64,000 bases of DNA from Centroberyx gerrardi. Lineage: Eukaryota; Chordata; Actinopteri; Beryciformes; Berycidae. The stretch spans positions 29,618,992 to 29,682,991 of the forward strand of contig NC_135998.1 in assembly GCF_048128805.1 (NCBI RefSeq), in the 5' to 3' direction. Made by a program: the position numbers and the translations under genes. A model generated the notes under the pieces. That model was not told where the DNA came from. It saw only the letters and a list, made by a program, of their open reading frames with translations, and made no database searches. Shown here one piece after another: positions 36,446 through 49,800 of this stretch. The stretch's first letter is position 1, and each line of letters starts with the position of its first letter.

Positions 36446-39400
36446 ATGGACACCACTGGGGTTAAAGTGCTGGAGACAGCCGATGACATCCAGGAGCGCC
36501 GGCAGCAGGTGCTGGACCGCTATCGGCGCTTCAAGGAACTGTCGATGGTGCGCCGGCAGAAGCTGGAGGACTCGTACAGGTTTCAGTTCTTCCGCCGCGA
36601 TGCCGAAGAGCTGGAGAAGTGGATCCAGGAGAAGCTGCAGATCGCCTCCGATGAGAACTACAAGGACCCCTCAAATCTGCAGGTTTGACCGCCTCGGTTC
36701 CATGTTTTCATAGTTCACGGTGTAGATCTGCCTTTGTGAATATGGCGCCAAACTCTCCCAGGGTTGCAGCTAATATATGTCTTCACAAAAGGAATTAATT
36801 ATTTTGATTTAGCCACAATTCACATCAGAGCTATACAAGGTAGCAAGTAGCTGCATGACCATGATAATGTATTGTAGTTCAAAGTTTAACCCTGTGTGAC
36901 ACTTGACTAGTCATATATACCGGCTACAGCAGACATTTTATGATTTGTAAGGCCTCCCTTCTGCCTTTCCTTCCCACAGGGCAAGCTACAGAAACATCAG
37001 GCCTTTGAAGCTGAAGTTCAGGCCAATGCTGGGGCCATCATCAAACTGGACGAGACTGGAAACCTCATGATCAGTGAGGGCCACTTTGCCTCCGAGACCA
37101 TCCGAGTAAGACTCACACACTGATGCAGACATGGTCACTGTATTCTGTACAATCAGTGTACAATAACATCCTGAACACCCATCGTGGGATGGTTTGCAAA
37201 GCATTCAAACAATCCCTTTACTGTATAACTACTACTGATGGGTTAAATGGCCACCCAGCCGTTGTCGTGGCTGAAAGGGACCAAGGGCAAGACACAACAC
37301 AGAATTCATAATTAGATTTCATCATTTAGAAGCCTACAATATCTCACAGGCAAATAGAAACACACACACACACACACAGAGCTTACCTGGGTTTATCTGA
37401 ATATGCTGCCCCTGGTTAACCCCCTTCCGTCTGATTCAGTCCTACACGCCTTACCGGACACAACAGAGACCCATAGTTAAAAGTGTAAATTCGGCTGAGT
37501 ATCTTCAAGTAGGTGCTTGGCTGCTGTGGACAAATCTTGACTCTTGAGTGCTGTGAAAATCCTTTCAGATTTAGCTCTTCTCAATTAGCTGTTCCTTTCT
37601 TACAGTTTTGTTGTAAGGAAGTTGACTGAAAAGAGATTTTTTATCGCATGCAGTGTATTTCTGAAGAGAGAAAATATTGCTACGAGTCATGATGGGCAAC
37701 ATCGCAGCGGCTGCGTTGCTAATTGTATTTGGTCTTGTTAGAATATTTCCTCTGTAACCTCATGTAACAATGGTGCCTGCAGGTGATGTTTGGGTTTCTT
37801 TTTGCATTCATTTTCCTCATCTCCTTTGCCCTTCCTCTCCTCTTTCCTCTTACTTTTTTTTACTCATGTTTGCTCAATTCCCTGCCCCCCCCAACCTTAT
37901 CTTTCCCTCCTTTTGTGGAGCAGACTCGTCTGGAGGAGCTGCATCGCCTGTGGGACCTCCTCCTGCAGAGAACCAAGGAGAAGGGCATGCGTCTGCTGCA
38001 GGCCCAGAAACTGGTGCAGTACCTGCGCGAGTGTGAAGATGCCCTCGACTGGATCAGTGACAAGGTCAGAACCACATTGGCAGGATATACCACAAGCAAA
38101 CAAAAAACAATAAATTGTGTGTAAAGTTTAGATAAAATAAGTTGCTACTATTAGAATGAACAAATTAAGATTTAACTATATTTCAGAGGGATAAATGGAT
38201 ATTTTTGCTAGCAGTTAGCTTTCCACATTGAAACTAAATGGCACTGAGAGCTGCAGTAACAAGCTGGCCAGTGGCTAGTGGTTGCCATTAGTTTGAATGA
38301 GGCAAAATAATGCTAATGATTTCAATTAATACTGATAGAAACTTATGCCCCCCATTGACAAGTGGCTAGTAAAGACTAAAACTTAAAATGTCATGGTACC
38401 CCTTTAAATGACCAATTGCAAGTGAAATTTAAGTTCAGCGTATTACTAATCTTAAAAGGTAGCATTGCATAAATATTTGCATGAAAGTACTTGTGACCCA
38501 AAGCCTTTGGGATTGGCCTCAACATTGGCGTTCCTCCACCTCCATATTTAGGAGACCATGGCCACCTCAGAGGAGCTGGGCCAGGACCTGGAGCACGTGG
38601 AGCTCCTCCAGAAGAAGTTTGAGGAGTTCCAGACCGACCTGGCGGCCCACGAGGAGCGAGTCAACGAGGTAAATCAGCTCGCTGCCAAACTGACCCAGGA
38701 AGCCCACCCTGAGCTCGAGCTGATAGTCCGCAAGCAGGACGAGGTCAACACCGCCTGGCAGCGCCTCAAGGGCCTGGCCCAGCAGAGACAGGGCAAGCTG
38801 TTTGGAGCTGCTGAGGTGCAGCGCTTCAACAGGTAACCGGCATCAGCACAGTTTGTGGACAGCCTGTGTACATGGAAATTGGTTGAGTGATGTACTTGAG
38901 GGCCTATAAGTAATTGTGTTTGATTCCAACAACAGGGACGTGGATGAGACCATCAGCTGGATCAAGGAGAAGGAGCAGCTGATGGCCTCTGACGACTTTG
39001 GCCGTGACCTGGCCAGCGTACAGGCCCTGCTGCGCAAACACGAGGGTCTGGAGAGAGACCTGGCTGCTCTGGAAGACAAGGCAGGACACCTGATGCTTTA
39101 CAGTTACCAAGCATGTACAGTACAAAACAATCATGAAGTTAAAAGATGCTAACTTCCTTTTGTCTCTCCCCTCTCTCTTCTTCCTCCTCCTCCAATCAGG
39201 TGAACACCCTCGGCGGCGACGCGGAGCGCCTGCAGCAGACACATCCCCAGAACGCCTCCCAGATCCACCTGAAGAAGGACGAGCTCATCACCAACTGGGA
39301 GCAGATTCGCACTCTGGCCGCTGAGCGCCACGCCCGCCTGAACGACTCCTACCGGTACGCCACCAGACACTGCTTGATGATGAGCTGTAAATGCACTGTC

Positions 39401-42400
39401 TGCTGGGTGTTGTCAGTGTCGCTTGGACCATAAATCAGATGTGCAATTCAGAAAGTAGTCATCATCATGCTATGAGGCGGGTGGGGGTGAGGCAGGCAAT
39501 CTGTATGGCTGCCAACTTTCAAGCCTTTATTTGAATAAAGGCCAGCACAAGATCAGTGCTCAAAAATTCATGCTGCAATACAATAAATGCACCATCTTGT
39601 GATTGTGTGGCTAAAAATCCTTGAATTTAATTAAGACAAAATATTTATGTGCGGTTGTTTTGCACTCACTATTACGATCCTGTGGTTGCAAATCCAGTTT
39701 ATCCTGTGGTCTGTTTGTTGTATATACAGAATAATAAGTTCAATCAGTGCTCAGATTGGCATACACACATTACTACAATGTAACTAGTGTAATTTGTGAC
39801 AGTTTATAAAATTTAAGGTAGCCTTCAGGGTGTCTCCAACTCCTTCAAAAGTAAAATAAAATATTGTAAATCCAGTTGTCTAAATTCAAGGCCTTAAAAG
39901 GTCTTAAATATGGTTGAACGGTGCCTTTCAGTCATATATGTTCACATGTATTACCAGTCTTGCAGCCGCTTGCTCCTGCCCCCTTCTGACAGTCTTTCTG
40001 GTCCACTTCTAGGCTGCAGCGTTTCACCGCCGACTTTAGGGACCTGACCAGCTGGGTGACGGAGATGAAGGCCCTGATCAATGCTGACGAACTGGCCAAC
40101 GACGTGGCTGGAGCTGAGGCTCTGCTGGACCGCCACCAGGAGCACAAGGTACTGCTCACTTCCCCTGTCACTCAACTTTTAGCCTACGTCCTTGAATATT
40201 AGCCTTTAAAAGCCAAATACAAAATGAAACGCAAGATTTATCTCACATGTTGATTTGTGTTGATGATGAACAGGAGTTGAAATTAGAGAAAACATTTTCA
40301 AGTTGATCAGGCGATGTTTTAGTAAGTGTGTTTGTCCTGTGTTGACCAGGGAGAGATTGATGCCCATGAGGACAGCTTCAGAGCCACTGATGAAGCCGGC
40401 CAGGCCTTGCTCAATACAAGCCACTATGCCTCTGAGGAGGTCAAGGAGAAGGTAGGACTGCCAGAACACTTATATATATATATTATCTATAATATTGCTG
40501 ATTTTTTTTCTCCACCATGAGTGGATTCAGTTTTAACCTGCTGTGTTGTGTTGTGTTGTGTAGCTGGGCATCCTGTCAGAGGAGAAGGAGTCTCTGCTGG
40601 AGCTGTGGGAGGTTCGCAGGCAGCAGTATGAGCAGTGCATGGACTTGCAGCTCTTCTACAGGGACACCGAACAAGTCGACAACTGGATGAGCAAACAAGA
40701 GGTAACCTCACTCACCAACACACACACTTCTCCACATGTCCTGCATACACCTGAACAAATAAAGGAAATGGCATATCATTTTACAGACTGTACACAGCTC
40801 TGATATGCTACGTGGAATTAATTGCCCTGTTGCTTACTGGCTAGTAGATGTGATTTACCAGTTTTTCATGTGGACTCTGTGTGTTCGGTGTGCAGGCTTT
40901 CCTTCTGAATGAGGACCTCGGTGACTCCCTGGACAGTGTAGAGGCCTTGCTGAAGAAACATGAGGACTTTGAGAAGTCGCTCAGTGCTCAGGAAGAGAAG
41001 ATCACTGTAAGTTATTCCAGTCATTTCTCCTCCTCCTCCTGATTACTGCACTGTCTTGAAATAGAATGTAACCTTTAATGTTTCGACGATCTTTGATCTC
41101 TCTAGGCCCTAGATGAGTTCGCTACCAAACTAATCCAGAACAACCACTATGCCAAAGAAGACGTGGCTACCCGCAGAGATGCTGTAAGTGCCACTGTCAA
41201 CTCCCTACACTTCCATAAACTTTACTACCTCAAACATTTGACTACCTCAAATATTGAGTATGTGAGCATTGATGTTTAAGGCAGCCAGCATCATTTGTCA
41301 TTTCTTTCAATGTAATCTTAAAATGTAATGTGTTCTGTTTTCTTTTGAATCCCTATAGCTGCTCAACCGTCGCAACGCCCTGCATGAGCGCGCTCAGTCT
41401 CGTCGTGCCGCCTTGGAGGACTCCTTCCACCTGCAGCAGTTCTTCAGGGACTCTGATGAGCTCAAGAGCTGGATCAACGAGAAGATGAAGACTGCCACTG
41501 ATGAGGCCTACAAGGTAGGTCCCTGCCTTAACAAGAATTCAAACAAGAAGAAAGCTAGAAAGGCAGAATTTACAAACACTGATAGAGTCTTTCTACATCT
41601 TCACATTGTGCTTGTTGTTTATATCTGTCCCGTTGCCCACCCTCTGTGCCTCCTCTCTCTCTCTACCACAGGACCCCTCCAACCTGCAGGGCAAGGTGCA
41701 GAAGCACCAAGCCTTCGAAGCGGAGCTGTCTGCTAACCAGAGCCGCATCGACGCCCTGCAGAAGTCTGGCCAGGAGCTGCTGGATGGAAAGCATTACGCC
41801 TCAGATGAGGTGGCTGGCCGCATGGAGGAAGTCAGCTCCCAGTGGAAGAAGCTGCTAGAGGCCACTGAGCTCAAAGGTACTGTCAGGAAATCTTTTTCAT
41901 AAGATTAATGAATATATCGGCATAACACAAGCGGTGCCCACTTCTTTGAAACTGAAGTGGTATGAGGCGCAGTCCCATACAATGTAGAGAGGATTATTTA
42001 CAGAAAAAGCTGTTAGATGGGTAGTTTTAATGATTTGATCCAACTACAAACCTGATGTCATCAAATTATGTGATATAAAATTTGTCATGAATCAAAATTA
42101 CTTAAAAAGCAAAGTGTGCGATGGCTAAACAAATTTGCAAGATAGTTTATCAAATCAAGTATGGAAGCAAAACTGTGTCAGATTAGAATAAAGGTTGGGG
42201 TTGAAAATAAAGAGAATGAAAACATGGAATTTACGTGATAGTATTGGCTAGTTGGAAAGAGAAGTACACTTCAAGCAAATGGATAGTATTGGATTAAAAA
42301 AAAAAAAATTGTTGATGTAAATAACAATAGGCCCCTCTACATTATATTCACAGTTTTGGCTGTGATGGTGTAGGCTTAGACTGAAAGCTTCAGCTGGAGA

Positions 42401-43804
42401 CAGAAACCCTTTGATTGTGAACATGTTTTCTAAATCTGTCCCCCAGGCATCAAGCTCCGTGAGGCCAACCAGCAGCAGCAGTTCAACAGGAACGTGGAGG
42501 ATATCGAGCTGTGGCTGTACGAGGTGGAGGGCCACTTGGCTTCAGACGACTATGGAAAAGACCTGACCAGTGTCCAGAACCTGCAGAAGAAACACGCCCT
42601 GCTGGAGGCCGACGTAGCCGCTCACCAGGTACCCAGCTTACCTACAGACACCCTCTGACTTTAATGTCAAAGGATTGAAACTTGTCTCTCTGTAATCAAA
42701 GCTTTCTGCTACTACTAGCTGGGAATTAGTTGTTTTTCTTCAATCAGATACCCCTCCTAATTGTTTTTCTCCACACAGCAGTGGAATAGCAAATTCATAA
42801 CCTTCTTCTTTTGTGAAACTTTCCCCTCAGGACCGAATTGATGGCATAACAATCCAGGCACGCCAGTTCCAGGAGGCCGGACATTTCGATGCCGACAACA
42901 TCCGCAAGAAACAGGAGGCTCTGGTGGTTCGTTATGAGGCTCTGCGTGAGCCCATGGCCGCCCGCAAGCAGAAACTGTCCGACTCCCTTCGGCTCCAGCA
43001 GCTCTTCAGAGACGTGGAGGATGAGGAGACCTGGATCCGCGAGAAAGAGCCCATCGCTGCCTCTACTAACAGAGGTAGAACTTGGCTTAATCGGTGTCCG
43101 GGCCGCTATATTATACAATGCTTAAAAATGGAAGAGCGTGTCCTGCAGTGTATAGTGATTATGCTGAGTATGCTTGGCTTCAATTTCAACTGACCTGTCA
43201 GTTAGAAAGCAAAGTTGACTTTTGATGAAGCTCTGAAAATGTTAATCTTGGTCTTCCTCAGGCAAAGACCTGATTGGTGTCCAGAACCTCCTGAAGAAGC
43301 ACCAGGCCCTGCAGGCTGAGATCTCCGGTCACGAGCCTCGCATTAAGGCCGTCAGCCAGAAAGGAGAGGCCATGGTTGATGAAGGTAATCCCTTAAACAC
43401 TAAGCACCGTCTGGCCTGAAATCCCAAATCATTTCATTCACGATTATCTCATATGATTTATCTGAAACCTTACATGTGATGCTGTCAGTAAATGAAATAA
43501 GAGGTGGGAATTATCTGTTGACCTTAAAAGCAAGTAAAATAGTGTCTCCACACACTAAGCGCAACACATTCATTTGCGGTTCCCAGGCCACTTTGCCGGT
43601 GAGGAAGTGAAGGCCAAGCTGGGTGAGCTCAATGGACGCTGGGACACATTGAAGGGCAAGGCCTCCCAGAGGAGACAGGACCTGGAGGACTCTCTGCAGG
43701 CCCAGCAGTACTTCGCTGACGCTAACGAAGCCGAGTCCTGGATGAGGGAGAAGGAGCCCATCGTGGGGAGCCCAGACTACGGCAAAGACGAGGACTCTGC
43801 CGAG
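36446..43804 (+). CDS. sptan1: sptan1 exons 2-18: tetramerisation helix and repeats 1-9
   Basis: Exons: 36446-36682, 36980-37105, 37924-38064, 38552-38832, 38936-39080, 39200-39354, 40013-40148, 40350-40451, 40564-40701, 40896-41006, 41106-41183, 41359-41514, 41672-41876, 42447-42628, 42831-43074, 43262-43384, 43587-43804. Residues about 13-45 are the lone helix that pairs with beta spectrin at the tetramer site. After it come triple-helical repeats of about 106 residues, with recurring signatures such as [37 protein letters not shown] and [18 protein letters not shown]. Exon 6 ends in AAG followed by a GC donor. The acceptor of exon 10 is embedded in a (TGTGT)n-like tract. Confidence 0.95.
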
Positions 43805-46800
43805 GTACATGAGGGGAATGGAAGTGGGACGAATGTCTAAATAGTAGTCCAGTGAGCCAGCTTTGTTGTTGCATTTTTTCTGTTTCTCCCAACTCTCTCT
43901 TTGGCCATGCTTCACTTTCAAATTTCTCCCTTTAATCCTTTGTTTAAATCCCTTATTACGTGACAAATACAGATGTATTCAACTCCTTCTCTTCCACAGG
44001 CTCTGCTGAAGAAGCACGAGGCCCTGATGTCTGACCTGAGCGCCTATGGCAGCAGCATCCAGTCCCTGAAGGAACAGGCCCAGTCCTGCAGGGTAAAGCC
44101 AAAACCCTACTTCACACTTTAGCTCTGGACATGTGCTAGGGGAGGGATTGTCGGAGGTTTTAATTCCTGTACGCATAGAGTAAAATTCAGTCCGTGACAC
44201 AAATTGTTTGTCTAACCCAACAGCAACAAGTGGCTCCCACTGATGACGAGACCGGGAAGGAGCTGGTCTTGGCCTTGTACGACTACCAGGAGAAGAGTCC
44301 CCGCGAAGTCACCATGAAGAAGGGCGACATCCTCACCCTGCTCAACAGCACCAACAAGGTACAGAGCCAAAACCACTCACCTTATTTTAGGATCGGCCTG
44401 GAGGGCAAGAGGTCATTGACGGCGACTATCCCAACGTGCCCGGAACTCGATTTCATATGATTCCCCCTCCTCCCTGTTGCAGGACTGGTGGAAGGTGGAG
44501 GTCAACGATCGCCAGGGCTTCGTCCCCGCCGCCTACGTGAAGAAGCTGGACCCCACCCAGTCCTCCTCCAGGGAGAACCTCCTGGATGAGCAAGGCAGCA
44601 TCGGGCTGCGCCAAGACCAGATCGACAACCAGTAAGAAACCCGCCAGTAGCTCCACCAACTTCTCGTCTTCTAGTACACTTCCCTACCTGGGGGGTGTAT
44701 TAGTCGACCGATAACCCCTTCAGTCTTTTTCTGCTTTTTAACCCTTCTTCTTTACTTCCATCTAATCTGATCTTCTGCTCTGTTTCGAACACTAATGACC
44801 TTACCCCCTCCCCTCTTTCTTTCTGTCTTTTCTCTCTATTTAACAACTTAACCTTGCGTCTGTCTCCGCGTTCGCCTCGCCCACTGCGCAGGCTCGTCAC
44901 CAAGGAGGCCTGCAGCGTCTCTGTGCGCATGAAGCAGGTGGAAGAGCTGTGAGTAGGAACCAGCGCCCCCTCTGCGTGTTGTTGTGATCGTGATACCGCT
45001 CCACATCATCAGCCAAGATGTTTTTTTTCCCGCCCTTTCCCACCCCAAAAGCCCCTCTGTTATGTTCTGTGACTTTTGTCTCCACATCACCCTCATCTTC
45101 TATTCGGCAGAGGGATAGAAGTATCTGCCTTCCACGCCCTTTTCATCCCAGGCTTGACCGTGGATGTTGTGCTCCGATGAATGTTTCTGTGTCTGTGAAA
45201 TTTTGTGTATATCATCAGGCTTAAAATATGCTGTCATACACAACCATGACATCCCATGTCACAAACAAATCCTCCAATGTTGGGCTTTGATTCATTTTTT
45301 CATTTAAAAGGTTATACCAGTGGTTTTCAATCATAGTCCATGGAGGCCCAAGAGTCTGCAGGTTTGGTTCAGCATGATTGAAAACCACTGAGTTATACCA
45401 TGGCCTGGGAAAATACTTGATTCGTCCAATAAGTCCGGTATAAGCATAGGCAACTCTGACTCAACGTTTCATCACTGTTAAAACAAGTGAAAACTAGCTT
45501 AAAGCTGGACTCACCTGGTCCATCCTGCTTATCTGTTAGAATTAATTTAATGGAACAGTGAATTAATTTTAATTGAATTGAATGTTTATCATATTATCGC
45601 TGATAACACTGATATTTAGTTTTTTGTTAAATAATTCTCACTATTCATCTGTTAATGACAATATTTGATCTTTGCCTGCCTCTACTGTAAAACTCCACAT
45701 GATGGCGACAAAGCCGTGGAATCAGTAACGGCGATAAAAATGAAAAAAACTCTCTCTGAACTTGATACACAGTTACTCCTCTCCACATTGCATGAGTAAT
45801 CATGCATCTTGTCTTTCAAGTTGAACATGCAATAATGGCAGTAGGCATAACCTAGGATCTGTCTTAGAAAACATTTCTTATATTGTTTTGGGGGCATTGA
45901 AAGGGTTGGCTAGCTACATTAAACACACCTTTAGACCAGATTCACTGATTGCCAAAAACTGCTAATGTACGTGACAATAAGGCTCGCTAAAATAATGCTT
46001 GCTAGCTGGCTCACAGCTGTTTTGGACCTAGAAAACTCTCCATTGCCAGGTTGCCACTCAGGTTTTTCCTGTTAGCTGAGGTAGTGAAGTAATGTTTCTG
46101 TTGCAAAAGAATCTCAGTTTAATGATGGGACAGGAGTGATTATGTGCCATTCAGAATTTCCGGTATTAGCAGGGAAATCAAGCCACTGTTAGCAAAAAAT
46201 GTATTCATTCATTCATTCATTATTCCAGATTCTCTGAAAAATAAATGAACCGTCATTTTTAATCTGTGGAAATAGGCCATGGTATAAGAAGGATAATACC
46301 CTATGAAATACACATTAAGTGATTTAAGTAGATTCTGTGGTGGCAACTTCTTGGCATTGGCTGGTTCTTGGCCTCTGGCATCAATTCAAATCGTTTAACA
46401 TAATTCTCATTGGACATTATTATTCATTTCTTTACATTTCCAATTCATAAAGCTCAAACTGATGACACTAGAGGGGTGTCCTTTTCATGACATATGTGCT
46501 GTGCATAAGCTCTCCCAACACACAGCGCTGCTGGTCAGTGTAATCATCTCACATGTAATATTAAAGAGGCCCTCTGTCTCCTTTTTAAGGTACGGCACTC
46601 TGCTGGAGCTGGGTGAGAAACGCAAGGACATGCTGGAGAAGAGCTGCAAGAAGTTCATGTTGTTCCGCGAGGCCAACGAGCTTCAGCAGTGGATCAACGA
46701 GAAGGAGGGCGCCCTCACCAACGAAGAGATGGGCTCCGACCTGGAGCAGGTCGAGGTCCTGCAGAAGAAGTTTGACGACTTCCAGAAGGTAAAATGCCAC

Positions 46801-49800
46801 TTGTGTTTTATTAGATTTACATTATCAATATCTAGATGGGTCTGAGATGTCCACAAGTTATTCCAGGAAGATCTGAACTAGTTGGAGAGAATGTAGCTCA
46901 GTTTGGTCTGTGCTTCTGTCAAACAAAAACACTAAAAACACACCAAAAACACTTAAAAACATTATTTTAGGTCTGACACTGTACTGTGTCTACTCTTTTG
47001 CATTGTTGAGTTTGATCGGATGTGTCATTTGCTCAAAGTAGTATCTCATAGAAACTGTATGATGTTCTTCTTCTGCGCCCACCAGGACCTGAAGGCCAAC
47101 GAGTCTCGTCTGAGGGACATCAACAAGGTGGCGTCCGAGCTGGAGTCAGAAGGCCTCATGGCTGAGGAGGCCCCCATGGTTCAGGCCCAGGTAAAGTCCA
47201 CCTCAGTGAATCAGCCGCTCTATCTGATACTCCTAATATTTTTAATAAAAACTATATGAATCGGAGATGGAACAAGTTGAGTCTTAAGCAGATTCAGTAG
47301 TCACTGGGTGTTTATTTTACAGCAGTGAGTCCATGTGCAGCAATTTTGCAGTTCCGGAAAAATAAAATGGCCAAAATTGTAGGGAAAAAAGGGGGGAAAC
47401 ACCTCTTCAAAACATCTCCAGTTTTTAAAGGTTGGAGCTCCTCCTACAGAGATAAACCAAATTAAATTAATCAATTAACTCACTGTGTGGTTTCAACCTG
47501 GTTTACAATATACAAAACATTCTAACATCATTTATCAAATATAACAAGTTGTTAAAGAATATTTGACTGTATATATCCAGTGAGACAGAGGAGACTTTAA
47601 CAAGTTAGAAATATAAATATACAAATCTCTGCTTTTTTAAAAGGAATATACAAAATAAATAATCCACTAAATGACAAATTTAAGAACTTAATTGTTGTGG
47701 TTACAATAAATTGTTAATTGTTTAGTGAATGAGATAGTAGGTTTGTTCACTTTTTCCCTTGTAAGGCAGCCAATAGACTAACTGTATATAATTCAAAATG
47801 TTTGCTTATACACTTGCAGCAACAAGAACTGCTTGGCGCAGCTCCTGGCAAGGTTATCAGCATGCTTCTAATTGCCACACATTTTATTTGCCATTTAAGA
47901 AATATTTTGAATGTGATGAAAACGAGATGTCTAATGTGCTGTCACCACACTTGTTTCATGAACAGGATGAAGCCGATTCTAAGAATGCATCTCCATGGAA
48001 GGTAAGCCCCATCTAACGCTGACTTGTTTAACCTATCTGCAGAAAATATATGTGAACCATTCTGTTGTTGTAGTCCGTTAGACAAAATGCATCAACTGCA
48101 AAGACTTGACAACCTGTCAATCTTGATTTGAGACTACTTGTGCATGATTGTGCAGTATTGGGTTGACCTTTGATACTGCAATCATGCCCATTAATACATT
48201 TTACTGGCATGGGGCTTTAATGTTACATCTCTTCATGTAAGATGATTAGACATTGACGAGACAATGAATCAAAGGGAACTCATAGCTTTTCATTGTCCTA
48301 GTGTTCAACTCCCTTACATTTTGGAACAAGTCTCAAGATGTCCTAATCGTTCATAACTCCGTGTGTGGAGGCTGGTTGGCCGGCTCCTCTGTAGCCATGG
48401 TTGCGGTGCTTACTGTGTCTTGACTGGTGTAACGACTTGGGCGGTCTTGGGGGGGGGGAAAAACCAAGACAAAGTCCCGGGAGTTTTCCATGACTCTCTT
48501 GACTGGTGTGGTGTTTTTCTGTTTTTGTCCTCCTCCTCCTTTCCCTCTTTCTGCCATGTGTGTTATTTTCACCTTTGACTGTAGAATGTACGCTTGGCTG
48601 TTCAAACAACGGCTAACTTTAATACTATCAAGGTAAGATGAATGAGACCGCTCGAACCTCATTTTGAATCCCTCCTCCCCTCCCGTCTCGCATCTGTGTC
48701 CTGCATCGTGATCAGAACTAACCCGCCTGTTATGGTTTGATTTTGGTCTCACATGGTCTGTCCTACCCGACTCACGTTTGTGTTTACGGTCTGCAATTAT
48801 ATCCGTTCCATCCTGTTTCTCATGTCATCGAATGGCATTTTGATTTTGTTCTGTCCTGTTATTGCTCTTTTGTTTTATTTATTTTAGTAAGGAGGATTGC
48901 TGGCATAGTACATCAATTATGCCTCATGCATCCTTTTTTTTTTTTTAGACTCTACATTTTTTCTGTCATTTTTCTCTCATCATGCTGTCTAATGTTCTCA
49001 CCATACATCCAATCCTGTGTGACTCACCCTTGTCATCCATCTTCCTTTGTTTCGATTAGCCGCCATTGTCCGTCACTGTCTGTGTCCTTCAAACAGACAG
49101 AGCACACGCTATGCAATTAAACACACTTCAAGCACATATGTAATGGTATTTACAGGTTAAAATTTGATTTCAAGTATTTCTAATTTTGCATTTATCACCT
49201 GAATTTTTGCATTTATTTACCTGAATTCCAGGTAAAGATTTTTTCTTTTCTGACACTGATTTGGTTGAATGGTAATTATTTTGCACACCATATGATCTTG
49301 AGCACATGACTTCATCATGCTGTTAGACCCTGTTTGAATGAGGGTTTGATTATTTCACACACTGCAAAATCATTAAAACTTTTAACACCAACACCAGAGG
49401 ACAAGGCACAAGCTGCAGAAGGGCTGAATTAGCTCTGCGTAGAAAGATCTGATGGGTTGATTATTGTATTTTTAGGAGCTGAACAATCGCTGGCGGTCCC
49501 TGCAGCAGCTGGCTGAGGAGAGGAGCAACATGCTGGGCAGCGCCCATGAGGTGCAGCGATTCCACAGGTAGGAACATAGTGATACACTTAATATTTATTA
49601 AGCTTTATTAAGCCAGGAATGCCATTGAGAGTCTTAACAAGAGACACATGTTTATATCACAAAGTGTGACATTAACCTGAATATTGATGGTTGAATTACA
49701 GATATTTCTGTACTTATTCAGCCTGTAATTAAATGAGAGAAGCACATTCTTTACCCTTTATTTTTGATTTACAAATGGCAGCCTCATACTGACCGCTAGT

